This document shows positions 1 through 12,479 of a stretch of DNA of 64,000 nt, piece by piece. The stretch comes from Cylicocyclus nassatus (lineage: Eukaryota; Nematoda; Chromadorea; Rhabditida; Strongylidae): positions 73,983,600 through 74,047,599 of the forward strand of contig CATQJL010000223.1 of assembly GCA_958299035.1 (NCBI GenBank), read 5' to 3'. A program made the translations under genes and the position numbers. Numbering within the stretch: the stretch's first letter is position 1; the number at the start of each line of letters is the position of its first letter. The notes beneath the pieces are model-generated. The model was not told the DNA's origin. It searched no databases and saw only the letters and a list, made by a program, of their open reading frames with translations.

Positions 1-2553
1 GAGAATTATGATAGAAAATGAATAAAATTGTTATTGTATAAGATGCCTGCTAAAAAACTCAGCCATGAATCTGACTTTATAGTTTTCATTTGAAACAGTT
101 AACGAAAAAAATGAAAAAAAAATTTGATATTGCAATAATTACCGTTAAGGTTTGAAAATCGATAACAATGAACGCATTATGATGAGACATCTATGATTAC
201 ATTACTTGGATCAATGTCGTCTTTAGTTGCACAATTACATTTTGCAAAAACAGAATAAGGCCAGTATAACCACAGGGTCAAAATAATGAATTCTGATATT
301 TTTGAATTACAGATTTCAAACTCAAAGTTTCTAATATCTCGCATTTCCTTAAAATAGACACCGAAGCCGAGAAGCAGTCTGACACTCGTGGCTTAAGAAA
401 AAGAAGAGCAAAAGACAGCAAGTAGAATGTTATTATGAATCACATCATCTCCTCGTCTCGATAACTTTATTGGCAGTAGAAAGACTAAACAGCTTTGTAT
501 GTACCCTTTGAAAATGAATTGGAGGCTGGAAAACGGGGTTTCGTCCTAGTTAAGGCTAGAGAATGATCAGAGGGCACGCGCGCGAGAGAGACGCAGATAG
601 CGTTGCGGGTGCAAGCAGTCTTAATTAGGTCACGGAACCCCGAATTTCAGTCGCCAATCCAGTTAAATCGAAGGTACATTAAGCAAAATAAAGGTCAAAT
701 ACGTTTAACGCGTCTTTGAGGCATGTCGGGATCATATGGAGCTATTGTGGGTATCCAACGGTTGGGCACATGTAGTAAGAAATTCTCTGCTTGCATCTAG
801 AATTACATTAGTTACAACATTGACGAATTATTTATAGAGAAAAAAAGAAATCGTACAAACCTCGCCAAGAGTTATGATGCACAAAAAGGTGAAAAATATG
901 ACTAATCTGAAAATCATCACGTGATATCTGAAAATAAAAGCAGACATTTATGATTTGAGCTTTATCAAACTTAGTTGGATATTTTCTTGTAGATAAGTCG
1001 AAAACTCGAGTTAGCTAATATTCAGCAAAATTCGATGACTGTTATGGAAACGAAAGAGACGCAGACTGCGTCGCGGATGCGAGCGATGATCACAAAGTCC
1101 CGCCTTCCAGTCGCTAAGCCAGTTGAATCAAAGGTAGCTGAGAGAGCAAAACTTCCTGATCATTGAATGATGGATAGATACTTAGGTGCATAATAGATGA
1201 TAAAAATCAGTAAAATAAATTTGTGATATTTTAAGCTTTTCGATACCAGAGATTTGCAAAGTGATCTCTAAATTGCGAAGTGATATTTAGAGTAATATGT
1301 AACCACTGTTCGCACAAAAAAAGGAGCGCGGACTTGCCGTTCCTTGTATACAATCTTGGAATTCTACGACATCAATATTTATAGTGCATGTTCCTTTTGG
1401 TAGTGAAGTCCATTTAGATTAAGAAGGACGAATACACATGGAGTGGCGGCTGGCCCTACGATAATCTAATTAAAACTTTAGTGAGAAAAAGCTACTAAGC
1501 AAGTGCACTTGGAGTTGTGTTCCAGACTTGTATCAGTGCTGATTAATTGCTTCGTAACTGGCAGTGTTGGGACAAAAACATGAATATTGTATCTTGTTCG
1601 CTACACAAACACTTTCGGATTTGGGCAAAAACCTTTCAATACATCGAAAGCCTATTTTTTTGAATAATTAACATTCGCGCAAGAAATTCTAACATTCTGA
1701 AATGAATAATTACCCAATAGTTTTGAGTCTGAGAAAAATCGGATAACGAAAGTGCGATTTTATCAGAATGCGATGCTTTGAAGCTCGCTCATTATTGCCA
1801 CTAACCTTGCGAAGTAAACGAGCGAATATCGCTTCAATATACGAAAAATCTGAAATTTTCAGGAAGCAACGTCCATCTTTAGTTGAGAAAATTTTTCATT
1901 TTTCTTCCTTAGCTTTATCTATTGAATATTTGTCTAAATTACGTCAATTATTAGGCAACCGCGAAAATTTGTCTAAAGAAATCTCAACCGCGAACAACTT
2001 AGATATTACATATTTTTATTCTCTTTTTAATGAGCAAATTTCGTAGAAAGGAGCAATAGCGAGTTAATGTGCCACATATATTTTCTGATGTTAGGTATAC
2101 CAGGTCAACTTCGACAAAGTTCCATATCTGGCATTTATAAGAAAGGGGCATAAGACAAATGGCATCACTTTCATCTTCACAGAGACGACATCGTGAATAT
2201 AGAGGTTTAACAACACTCCAACTTCCAAATTTCCCCAAGTTTTAGAAATTCTCTCATTCTCCTTCTCCATCCTTTTCTAATAATTCCGAGACATCAGTGC
2301 TGAAAGGAAGACAGCTGTAATTTTGTATTATACAGGGTATTGTAAGTTTTATTACATGCTCTTTCTAACTGAACAAAAAATTGTGCGGATTTAATCTATT
2401 CAAAATAAATAGAGGAATAAAAGAAATTCTTGAGCGAGCAGGAATCAAAACGACAAATTTCTTTTCATTGGGATTTCTTCCGGAAAATCGTAACTTTTCG
2501 TAAAGACATTTGATCAGCACGATCTCTGCCCATTCAAAAAAAGGAGCAGGTAT
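1..2553. other. No gene recognised
   Basis: AT-rich, with a diverged direct repeat pair at 582-690 and 1055-1135 (GAGACGCAGA...GTCGC...CCAGTT). The 92-codon frame at 1768-2046 has plausible composition but no splice context or homology. Confidence 0.5.
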
Positions 2554-2555
2554 TA

Positions 2556-3464
2556 TTAGGTTGGTGCAAAAGTAATGCGCGTTTTGCGAGCTCTCACTTT
2601 AATGTGTTATAACTCTCTAAAAAATCTACATTTTTCAATGCGGTAAAAAACATTAGAGGAACCAGGCCTCTCACAATACAGCGCGCAGCGCTCTATACTC
2701 ATATCTTTGACGGGCAGAAAAATATGGATTGATAAGCAGAAAAAAATTTTTTCTTTAACCTTGTCTTCAAGTGATCATAACTTTCTTCAAAATTTGTTAG
2801 TATAGATAGTAAATAGCCTATATTGTAGGCGGAAGCCAATAGTACAAAAAAACTTGAAAAGGCCCAAACAGAGAAGATTTTGCCAAAGGAAAAAATAAAA
2901 ATCCAAAATTGCCCGCTTTTTTGGACATTTTTTCGCAGGCCTAAGAATCCCAAAATATGGAGTTTTTTTTAATTTCTGCGTAATGAACAGATACACAGTT
3001 CTGGAAAAACTGTCAGTACCATCCTTAATCTTACAGAAATGAGCAAAGCTTAGGCGATTGCCCTCTTCACAGGAAATTTATGGGTCCCAGAATGATCAAA
3101 ATAACTGTTCATGTTGAGGCGTCGAAATCTCAGTCTAGGTAATTTCTGAGAAATTGGTAAAATGTGCATAAGTAGGCAATTTCTATCAAATACAGTAGCT
3201 AAAGTTTCAAAAGTTTGCCTTTATTTGGGCTTGGTTTCTGGCTAGAAAAGTAAATGCAATTAAATTCTGGTTTGGAGTGCGGTTGTGTGAAGCTCTATTA
3301 TTTTTTAAATAACGAAGCTAGAAGCCCATTTCAACAACCATTGGATAGAGGATGAGAGACTCTTTTTGGCGATGTGCTAAGTTTTTTTTCCAAAGAAGCA
3401 AGTTTGATGGAGAAAAGTTGTCCCAAGGGCTAGAAAAACGCGCATTACTTTTGCATCAACCTAA
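2556..3464. mobile_element. Mariner-type non-autonomous element (909 bp)
   Basis: Terminal inverted repeats begin TTAGGTTGGTGCAAAAGTAA and end in its complement, flanked by TA on both sides (Tc1/mariner target duplication). No transposase frame. Same family as 50019-50933, in opposite orientation. Confidence 0.88.
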
Positions 3465-4160
3465 TAAAACTCATAATGCCAAGTGCTTCGATTTTTACTA
3501 AACCAGAAAATTCAAAATATAACTCCCTTCTACTGCTTCTATCTGTGCAATGTAGAACCATCACTGAGAGATTCCTAAGAGATTCTTATAAATACCATGA
3601 TTTGTGTTTTTCGAAGGAAAGTCAAAGCAATTGAATCGATTGCAGGAATCAGATCTTAAATTTTTTTTCAAAAGTTGCTACAGTTTAGCGAACAAAGTAT
3701 TTATTCATTTGCATCGTTCAGCAACATTGGAACGGGACAATATCCACAAAAGTACTTTTTTCTGTCGAAAATATCTGAAAAAACCAATTGACAAAGAATT
3801 GGTAGTATGTCATATACATTATAACTACGATAAGAGTGCTGCTTTATCGTGATTAAGCAAAATTTTATTTTTCATTTTACCGCGCACTATAAGAAAAATT
3901 TGTAGAAATTCTCATTTTGAGTAAATGACTCAAAACAGGTGATTTCCTACTTATTCGTGTAAAGCACTTTCGCACATTTTAGAGCGTTTTGACTCCAATG
4001 GCAAAAACCATTCATTAATAGTTCTAGAGAGCACAAAAGCAAGAATTTGCTCCATAATCATGCGTTTATAATCCAACTTTATTGAAGAACATCAAATATA
4101 TACTATGTATATTACAATTCATCTCTAAACGTATCGAACGTATTTAACCTCTTGACAAAC

Positions 4161-4384
4161 TCAAATACGTTTGATACGTTTATGAGGTGTAAAGGAATTA
4201 TAATTGGTGACTTGTCTAGGAGGTATCCACCGATAAGAAGGCGCAAATAACTTCATTGCTGGAATCTGTAAGATCAGCTCTGAATCAATAGCAAAAAAAT
4301 TTTCGAAGAAAAAATCTTGCATACCTTATAACCACATGCTGCAATAAACAGGAAAGCTAGAAATACAATGATTTTGTTAACCAT
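4161..4384 (-). CDS. Small secreted peptide precursor, 54 aa, two exons
   Basis: Exon 1 (4384-4325) encodes MVNKIIVFLAFLFIAACGYK, a textbook signal peptide. A GTATGC donor, a 59-nt intron and a TTACAG acceptor lead to exon 2 (4265-4161, phase 0), which adds 34 residues ending in TGA. The mature part would be about 35 aa, basic and aromatic, without cysteines, and ends in HKRIKRI, with KR dibasic steps. A TTTCAG acceptor lies at 4397-4395, 10 nt before the ATG, as expected for spliced-leader addition. No homologue is recognised; a neuropeptide-like or antimicrobial role would be guesswork. Confidence 0.6.
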
Positions 4385-4394
4385 CGTGGGCTTT

Positions 4395-4397
4395 CTG
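4395..4397 (-). promoter_or_regulatory. Putative spliced-leader trans-splice acceptor
   Basis: AAATTTCAG 10 nt before the ATG of the 54-aa secreted peptide, with no exon visible upstream. Confidence 0.4.
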
Positions 4398-4399
4398 AA

Positions 4400-7190
4400 A
4401 TTTGTATCGATGGAAATATTATCTACCATATCGAATATCTCAAAATAAAGAAGAAACTGGGATTTGTCAAGATTTAGCTTCACAGGGGCTTTCAGACAAA
4501 GATTGATTGAATATTTCAAAAATGTCTTTATGCAAACTTTTTGCATTTTCTCATTTTCGAATATCTTTCTGAAAGCAATGAAAAATGCACAGCAAAATAG
4601 AGAAAAAGAAATTTTATGACCGAATCAAGAGTAGACATTTTAGGTTTGAGAGAGAGACCAAATGAAATTGTAGGGGCTAATAATCGTGACTTTATGTGAA
4701 TTTCTGAGCTATAGTTGAACAGAAAAATATTGGAAAAAAATTTTGAGAGCTCTTTTTTCAAATGCAAAGGAAAAAAGATGAACGACGTACTGAACACCAC
4801 GCTTGCTCTCCTTGGGTTATATCGATATTATTCACGAACATCGCTATGTAGAGTGCATTTTTATGCTAATAATAAAGTCTATGCAAATCAAGAAGGGCAG
4901 ACTTGCGACCTGGACTAGATGACTGATCGCATTCTGTCAATGAGCTAACTCAGACATTCGTAATTAACGCGCATAGAATACTTATGTAGCGATAGAATGA
5001 CTGCGGCACTTAATCAAACCTTTCACGAGAAGTTCCACACACCGGCATTTTGATCGGGAGATTTTCCCGAGACAATCTCCTCTCCCGCATCCATGTAGAC
5101 CGGAAGAAAATCTGAGTATCAGCGCGAGACTCGGTGATACAGTGATAATCAACTGCGGCGCAACTTGCGTTCATCACTATTCTCTTGGGGATTTTTGCAG
5201 TGCATTTTGTACCCACGTTTTCGAGTTTATAAGTATTTATCAGTGTTCAAATAGATGTTCACTGCAACTTTTTACAACATTTGTGCACAACGTAAATCAG
5301 ATACATGCAGTTCTTCAAGTAGTGGGAGTGTAAACGAATTTAAACGCATGATACAAGAGTAGCTATGGAATTAATGCATTTCTTCTAGTCAGCGTGGTGA
5401 TAATGAGAATAAATGTTCAATCACGAGATGTAAAGAGGTAAAGCAGATGTGTCATGAAATTTTGATCCTCAACATTCTTTATCTTCGTCGTCTTCTTTCT
5501 GATGATGAATAACGGATCGTCGTCGAGTATGGTTGTGCAAATGCGTTTTCTTCTGAAATAAAGGTGCCATTTTGGAACTGATGTGCATAATTAGATGTAT
5601 ATATTAGGTTGACTCATAATTGATGCACGTATTTCTAACCTCTTTTTGAAAAAGCTGATCCAAAAAGATTAACCATTTTTCTTCGAAACTCTTCTTGATA
5701 TCTGAAAGGACAATACTTCTACTTATTTATGCTTTTGTTTTCACAAATCATTGTTCAGACAAAAGTTCCATGCCTTTAATATTCCTTTCCTTGCTCCAAA
5801 TCAATGCAAAGCGATCGAATTTTTTTTCGAAAAAATGCGTGAATTGCAAAGTTTTCTGTCAGAAAAAACTCTTCGTTATTGCATTTTTGATAAAGTCTGG
5901 GGCGGGAAATTTTGACTTAAACTTGGCAGAGCCGGAGGCCAATCTATGCCGCATAAAAATGCAAGCAAAAAGTAATTGCAGAACTTTCGCTTTGTATACC
6001 TAGAATGGACCTAGTACAATTGATGCTGAAAAAAATGCTATAAAAGATGGGTATTTTCAATTTTTTTTTGCAAAATACTCTCGCAGAAAATGCAGCAAAA
6101 TCCGAACTTCACTCCATTTTACAACCGACCATCGACTATATAATCAGCACAGCTCGGGCGACCCTAGTATATTTGAGACCAAGTTAAGCTCTTTCAAAGT
6201 GTAGGTTTCTAGAAAAATGTTTTTGACTAGAAATTTTTTCTCGGAGGGGGAATTATCCAACAAAAGCATGCGTTCTTGGTCAAAGGTTTGCTCTGTCAAC
6301 TCTTGCACGACCTTAGCAACTGAGGAGGTGAACTTTAGTCAGGTTAGGATATTGCCTACATCGGCCACATCGACAATTCATATTTGTCTTTTCTATGCAG
6401 AGCAAGCTTAAGACTATTCTGCACTTAAAAGTAGTAGCTCGGCAAAAGCGAAACTCTTGAATATTGAATATTATGGTAGGTTGCTTGCACCCCAAGATAA
6501 TAGAGGGCCAAGCTCACACCACACTGCCCCTGCCGAACTCGTGCGCGCAAGCCATTCTTACACACGCTCGGGCAAGCTAGGAATTCCCTTACCACCGCAG
6601 AAGTCAGCATGACGCAATGTTATAATCCTAAGGTTTCCGCAACAACTCGCATCTCCAGCCATGGCGGGAAGTATCTCATAGTACAAAAAGAAGTATTTCA
6701 TAGTACAAAAGTTTCAAGTACAAAAAGAAGGACAGCAAAACATGTTGGCTTTCGTCATTCTCGCGCTCTATAAGGTGGACTTCTGAGATCAGCGCGTCGG
6801 ATCACTACAGGTGAGCAAAAAAGTGTTGGATCGATGTTGGCGAGCCATCCTTCAAAATGCATAATGTCTCGAAAATGTTATTTGAGAAAAAAGTCACACT
6901 TTGGATTTCTGCCATACAAACGACATGTCCCTTACTCTATGTGTATGCGCAGCATCACTCTCTCGGCGGCAAAGATCGTTTCTCGGCACATCTCCTCGTC
7001 ATTCGAGAGAAAAACTATTTAGTACAACATTTGGAATGCTCTCGTTGTCGCAATCTTCTCGTTGCGACTGAAGACATATCATAACACTGAAGCATGTAGG
7101 GACGGAGAGCATCCACCCTGTATCGTCTTCATCAATCCGAAAGTGACCACTAAACCGTCTTCGTCAACTCCGAAAGTGAATTGGAATGCT
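4400..7190. other. No gene recognised
   Basis: Short frames only. No splice-supported exon or repeat family seen. Confidence 0.4.
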
Positions 7191-7194
7191 CATT

Positions 7195-7490
7195 ATACTT
7201 TGGACAAAATCGAATGAATATTCCATTATTCGGATAGATCATTCGCATGCGAATGATTCGAAAATTCGAATATTCGAAAATGAGATTTTGAACAATATTC
7301 GATAGTTTTATAATCTTTATATAATCTTCATTTTCGATTGTTAGAAAGTCGAATATTCGATGGTCATTAATTCGATGATTCGATGTCCATCGAATACTCG
7401 AATGTTCAATGGAAACGAATATTCGAAACTGGATGGGAATTGAATATTCGAAAATTCGATAAGTATCGAATGTTCGGAAATTCGATATTG
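7195..7490. repeat. ATTCGA-rich low-complexity repeat
   Basis: Irregular tandem CGAATATTCGAAAATTCGAT units. The resulting minus-strand frame 7560-7150 is repeat-derived. Confidence 0.8.
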
Positions 7491-7868
7491 CATAAATGGA
7501 AAGTCTCGGAGTATCTAGGCACTGCTTAATCGCTACAACCTCCCACGAAGATTTTGCCAACCTTTGGGTAAAATCCTGTAGGCATGGCTTCAGCTTACAA
7601 ATACAGCAGAAAGCGAATCACACATGTTTTACTTATTTGTTATCATGGTGAGAAGTTCCAGCTATAGAATAACTGCGAAAGAAGACACCCAAAAGAATTT
7701 CCTTGAAAAAAGATCCAAAATCTGTGTAGCAGAAGTTTTACGTAGGTTGATTTTGCTCCACACGCTATCAAGCTTTGAATGCAATCACTTTTTTGAAAGA
7801 CATTGAAAAACACTTGATACGATGTACATGGCATAAGTTGTGAAAAAAGCATTACGGATGAGTGCAAA

Positions 7869-8774
7869 TCTTATATATAAAGCTGAATGTCTGTTTGTCT
7901 GTCTGTCTGTCTGTATGTCTGTCTGTATGTACGTATGTTCCGAATAGAAAATTCCATTTCTGAACCGATCCGCACCAAACTTGGCACACATACACTACGG
8001 GCCCCGACGGGTGTCATAGGCTACTTTTCGTCATCGATCGATATCGATTTTATCGATTTTTATCGATTTTTTTGCTGAGTTCACCTACGGGGCTGGGAGT
8101 TGGCATAGGGGGGTAATCGAGCATGGGGATTCCGAATACAATATTGGTTTTCAGGATTATCGATTACTTTTATCGATTTTATCGATTTTTTTGCAAAGTT
8201 TGAGCTACGGGGCTGGGAGTTCGCACAGGGGGGTAATCGAGCATGGGGATTCCGAATACAATATTGGTTTTCGGGATTATCGATTACTATTATCGATTTT
8301 ATCGATTTTTTGAAAATTTGAGCTAGGGGGCTGGAATTTGGCAAGGGGGGTAATCGAGCATGCTGATCACCCCCAAGGGGGGTGATCAGCATGCTCGATT
8401 ACCCCCCTGTGCGAACTCCCAGCCCCGTAGCTCAAACTTTGCAAAAAAATCGATAAAATCGATAAAAGTAATCGATAATCCTGAAAACCAATATTGTATT
8501 CGGAATCCCCATGCTCGATTACCCCCCTGTGCCAACTCCCAGCCCCGTAGGTGAACTCAGCAAAAAAATCGATAAAAATCGATAAAATCGATATCGATCG
8601 ATGACGAAAAGTAGCCTATGACACCCGCCGGGGCCCGTAGTGTATGTGTGCCAAGTTTGGTCCCGATCGGTTCAGAAATGGAATTTTCTATTCGGAACAT
8701 ACGTACACACAGACAGACAGACATACAGACAGACAGACATACATACAAACAGACATTCAGCTTTATATATAAGA
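7869..8774. mobile_element. Large Helitron-like palindrome (906 bp)
   Basis: Both outer ends read inward TCTTATATATAAAGCTGAAT, followed by a TGTCTGTC/TGTATGTC tract, then the CCGATC-GCACCAAACTTGGCACACAT and CATAGGCTACTTTTCG blocks seen in Helitron 5' regions. The arms meet at an almost perfect palindrome (TGCTGATCACCCCC, AA, then its complement) near 8376. Internally there are repeats of about 115 bp with TCGATTTTATCGATTTTT: three on the left arm, two on the right. The 60-100-codon frames in both strands are by-products. Confidence 0.75.
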
Positions 8775-8885
8775 TGCAGCTGATATTGTATGTACCAACT
8801 ATCATGAGCAAAGCGGAAATTTTTGATTTTGTGAATGTGATGTACTAAAAATATGCAACAGTTTATGCAGCGCAAAACTATACAA

Positions 8886-9339
8886 TTAGAATGTAGGAAA
8901 GTGGGCACTTAGGCGTATCTCATCTTCTCTCTTCTTTTTTTCGGCTTTTTTTTCTTGTGCTCTTTTTATGTGAGGTTGACATTTTGGCAGATGTTGGTAC
9001 TTCTTTTTGCTGCAATTCACTGGTGTTTTGTTTGGTATTCCCTTTGCACTTCTACGACTCCTTTTTCCTGGGCTGCTTGCGCCGCCCACATTCAGTGATT
9101 CATTTTCGTCATTCTCTTGGGATGCTCCATCTTGGCCCTCTGCATACACTTCACCATTGTCACTTGAGTCTGAGTTTGCACCAATTTCAGGTCCCTTAAA
9201 GCTAGCTTGACATGTACTAAAAGTCTTAAATTTTATAAAGAATCTATACACTTACCGACGAACCATGCTGCTCTTGGTTGGCTTGCGCTACAGCGAGAAA
9301 TACAAGGATCAGAACAAAAAATAAGTTCCGCAGGAGCAT
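8886..9339 (-). CDS. Secreted basic protein of unknown function, 130 aa, two exons
   Basis: Exon 1 (9339-9256) encodes MLLRNLFFVLILVFLAVAQA, a clear signal peptide, followed by NQEQHGSS. A GTAAGT donor, a 61-nt intron and a TTTAAG acceptor lead to exon 2 (9194-8886), which adds 102 residues in phase 0. The mature protein begins acidic and Ser/Asn/Glu-rich, then has PGKRSRRSAKG, a likely basic processing site, and a Lys/Arg-rich tail with two cysteines about 12 residues apart. A TTCTTCCAG acceptor ends only 2 nt before the ATG, supporting a trans-spliced start. I do not recognise the family. It lies just beyond the Helitron-like palindrome, in otherwise gene-poor DNA. Confidence 0.68.
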
Positions 9340-9341
9340 TT

Positions 9342-9344
9342 CTG
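9342..9344 (-). promoter_or_regulatory. Putative spliced-leader trans-splice acceptor
   Basis: TTTCTTCCAG 2 nt before the ATG of the 130-aa secreted protein. Confidence 0.45.
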
Positions 9345-10574
9345 GAAGAAATTGTAATGCAGGAAATATAACGGCCATCTATCTTATTGACCACTGTTCA
9401 TAAGCAAAGATGTCCCTCAAGATAGTTTAACTTATAAAGACAGTATCCGGGCACTGCGGATTTTTAGCTCTATGTGGAGGTGAACGCCCTCAGACACCCC
9501 CTCGCCCGTGCGAAGTTATAGCGTTGAACAAAAGCGAGTCATCGCTGATGATTCTAAAGTGCACTACTCACGAAGAGTCACTGTAGAGCCCTATGATCTG
9601 AGCTGCTACAGTTGAGATGTTGATATCATAGGGCTCTACAGTGAGTCCGCGTCTTGGCGTAGTCTGCCCAAATTCAAATCGAAGAATTATAAAAAAAACT
9701 TGTTTCTCCGTTACGCAATTTCTATGCCGGATTTTCCAACTCAGCGCAGAGGATAAGCTCAGGTGAACGGGAAGGAATTAAGCTTTGGCTGTGGCTGTCT
9801 TCAGCAAACCTAGGCAGCCCACACATTGCCTGGGTTTGGTGAGATAGCCACAGGGTTGTTTAAGCTTGTCTTAAGCCAAAATAAGTTGTGATATTATTGA
9901 CAACCTAGCACAAAGTAATTGCGTTGAAATTATGAGACTACAGAATAAGGCCCAATTACATGAACAACCATGTCCCTGCAGCAAGAAAAGCATGTCTCTT
10001 GGGACTGGAAAGCGCATCTGCGTTTGCCCACGGCCTCTTCATAAGACGAAGAATGACACTGCTCTCGTCGTCGCAGAAATGTGCATGCCTATGGACCAGC
10101 TTGAAACGAGTGACTACGGTTGATAACATGGCGATGTATGGTGTAGAATTGCAACTTCACTTCCCTTAAATAACGTTTGCCTTCAATCTGCGGCTGACGC
10201 CGATGTGTAATTTTCCGTAGAATGTCATACACGCATTCACGCAGTACAGGGGTCAGGTTTGAAATTGAAGTTGAATGAAAGTCGTTCGCTTCGGGATCCA
10301 TTTGAGTACATTCGTCCTACTGAGGACATGCCATCAACTAGGGTGGATGAAATTCAAACTGCGACCCAGTCCACTATGACAAAACATATCCTTGGACCAA
10401 CTCATTTGCTGTTTTTAGTAGACTTCGGCACAAATTTTGAAAAAATCGACTCTTGTAAGGTCCTTGGAATTTTCTAGCTTCAACTGGGCAAGTTACGTAA
10501 GTTACGGTTACTTTACTTTATGGACTTCTGCTACCATTTTAAGACAGCCGCCAAGATTCAAAACAATGTTGAAT

Positions 10575-11025
10575 ACCGCTCGTAATTTTTGACGAAACGA
10601 CCCAATTTATGTGACATCACCGTAGCGCAGCCATATCTCGCTTCAGAGTGGACGAGTCAATCCAAGGCTACCATTCAACTCAGCTCGGCGCGGCGCATCT
10701 TCTGAGTCATATGTCTGTTTGGACATGGTAGGAGGCCAGATTCGATGAATCGTTCAAGATTTTTGCTTGCGGAGGTTGCCCAGTGAGCGTAATGAACTGA
10801 GTACACACTGAGTAACGTAAGAGAATTATCTAAAGCAATTCGTCGAATCCGGCCTCCTACCGTGTCCGAACGGATAACTCTATATATCGGAACATGTGTC
10901 GCGCCGAGTTGAGTAAAATGTACCCTTGGATTAAGTCGTCACTCTGAAGCGGTTATGGCCACACTACGGTGATGTCACATGAATCGGGCGACTGTGCACC
11001 TTTTTTATCAAAAATTACGAGCGGT
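10575..11025. repeat. Fold-back element (about 450 bp)
   Basis: Inverted arms with ends ACCGCTCGTAATTTTTGA and complement. Inner matches include GTGATGTCAC/GTGACATCAC blocks and GTAGGAGGCC against GGCCTCCTAC. MITE-like, no coding. Confidence 0.7.
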
Positions 11026-11320
11026 TTTATAATAGAACGCGAGTTGCTTGGAAGTACCATTCTTTTTGGTTTTTATACAGTGTCAAAAAAGTCTATACAG
11101 TGGTTTATTTCTTTGGAACATAAAAGTGCGAGGAGCGTTGTCTGAGGCTCTGCGCAATTTGAGCGAAAGATGACTATTTTTGAATTCAATCTATGAGCAT
11201 CGCCTTTCTCCTGTGAGAAAGGCGATGATCCTGTGAGAGAAAATATCGAGATTTTTTACCTTATTCAAATGGTAATCACTCACATATAATGAATGTCTAT
11301 CTTTGCGCTAATTTTGCGTG

Positions 11321-11762
11321 TTAAAGGCAGTGTCCGGGCGAAAAGTCGATATTGAGATTTTGTAATTACCCGAGCTATTCTCTATGCTAAATCCAAAAAT
11401 GCAAACTGGCGAGAGCGAAAACCGCGAAAAAGGGCTCTAACAGGATGGGAAATCAGCAGGCGGGCAAGGTCTTCCCCCAAAGTGAATTTACGCTCCCAAC
11501 TTTCGGAGCGATTTCCGCTAGCCATGACATTGCCACCAGCCAAGGAAAGCGTAATTGAGGTCGGAACCAAGAAGATCGCTCCAAAAGCTGGGAGAATGAC
11601 ATCACAGAGTGGAAGACCCCGCCCAACTGCTGATTTCCCTCTCTGTTAGAGCCTTTTGCTGTTTTCGCGCACCCCCGTGTGGATTTTCGGATTCAGCATA
11701 GCGGATAGGCCCGATTAAGCACAAAATCTCAAAATCGACTTTTTGCCAGTACACTGCCTTTA
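11321..11762. mobile_element. MITE with AAAGGCAGTGTC ends
   Basis: Left end AAAGGCAGTGTCCGGGCGAA and right end ACACTGCCTTTA form imperfect inverted repeats that extend into a shared TCGATATTGAGATTTTG-like segment. An unpaired similar tip (AAAGGCAGTGTCCGG) also occurs at 12058. Confidence 0.65.
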
Positions 11763-12479
11763 GAGGCCACAGTACACCCAAATTTTCGACTTCCGTGTTT
11801 TGATCGTTCCGGGACCTTCTCATGTCCTTAATCCCAAATGTGAAGTCGAGAACCCGCGAAAACCCCGAAATTCTTGTTCCAAAGATCCTGCCCGACGGTG
11901 ATTGGATGGCGCGCACGGATGGACGGGCACTATTGGATGGGGCGATGCCGACTTGAGGTCCTCATGCATCTTCGCTACTCCGAAAAGATTCTTTCGCGTC
12001 CGAATAGCGAAGATACAAAAGGACTCCAAGCCTCGCCGCGGCTTGGGCTTTGGCTTAAAGGCAGTGTCCGGACAAGGTGGGGGTTTGACTCAGTGCGCCA
12101 TGCGAAAGTGCCTCCCTCCCCCCCCCCGCTCAGCTGCAAGTATGAGGTTACGACGTTCGACCTAGAGCAAGAAAAACGATAGGAAGTGTGGGAACTTACA
12201 CTTGGGGTTGGGTCCTCCGACCTGTTTGAATTCTTGTTATGAGGGTGTTAACAGCGACTCTGCGGCTCAGTCTTGGCAGGGACCGTCGAACTTCAAACTG
12301 TAAGGTTTTGGAAAACGCATCTTCTCGCCGTTTCCGTGCCTTCTAATGTGGATTTTCGGATTCAGGGTTGCGGATAACCCTCGATAAGAAGGTTTAAGAA
12401 TCGAGTTCTTGCCTGGACGTTGCCTGCGATAGGGGTCCTACTATTATAAGCTGCCAAAAGCTTGAGACAGGGTGAACAT

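Noticed and set aside
7150..7560. 136-codon minus-strand frame
   Set aside because: Derived from the ATTCGA low-complexity repeat.
8081..8811. Several 60-100-codon frames on both strands
   Set aside because: They are the arms of the Helitron-like palindrome; the same peptide recurs in inverted copies.
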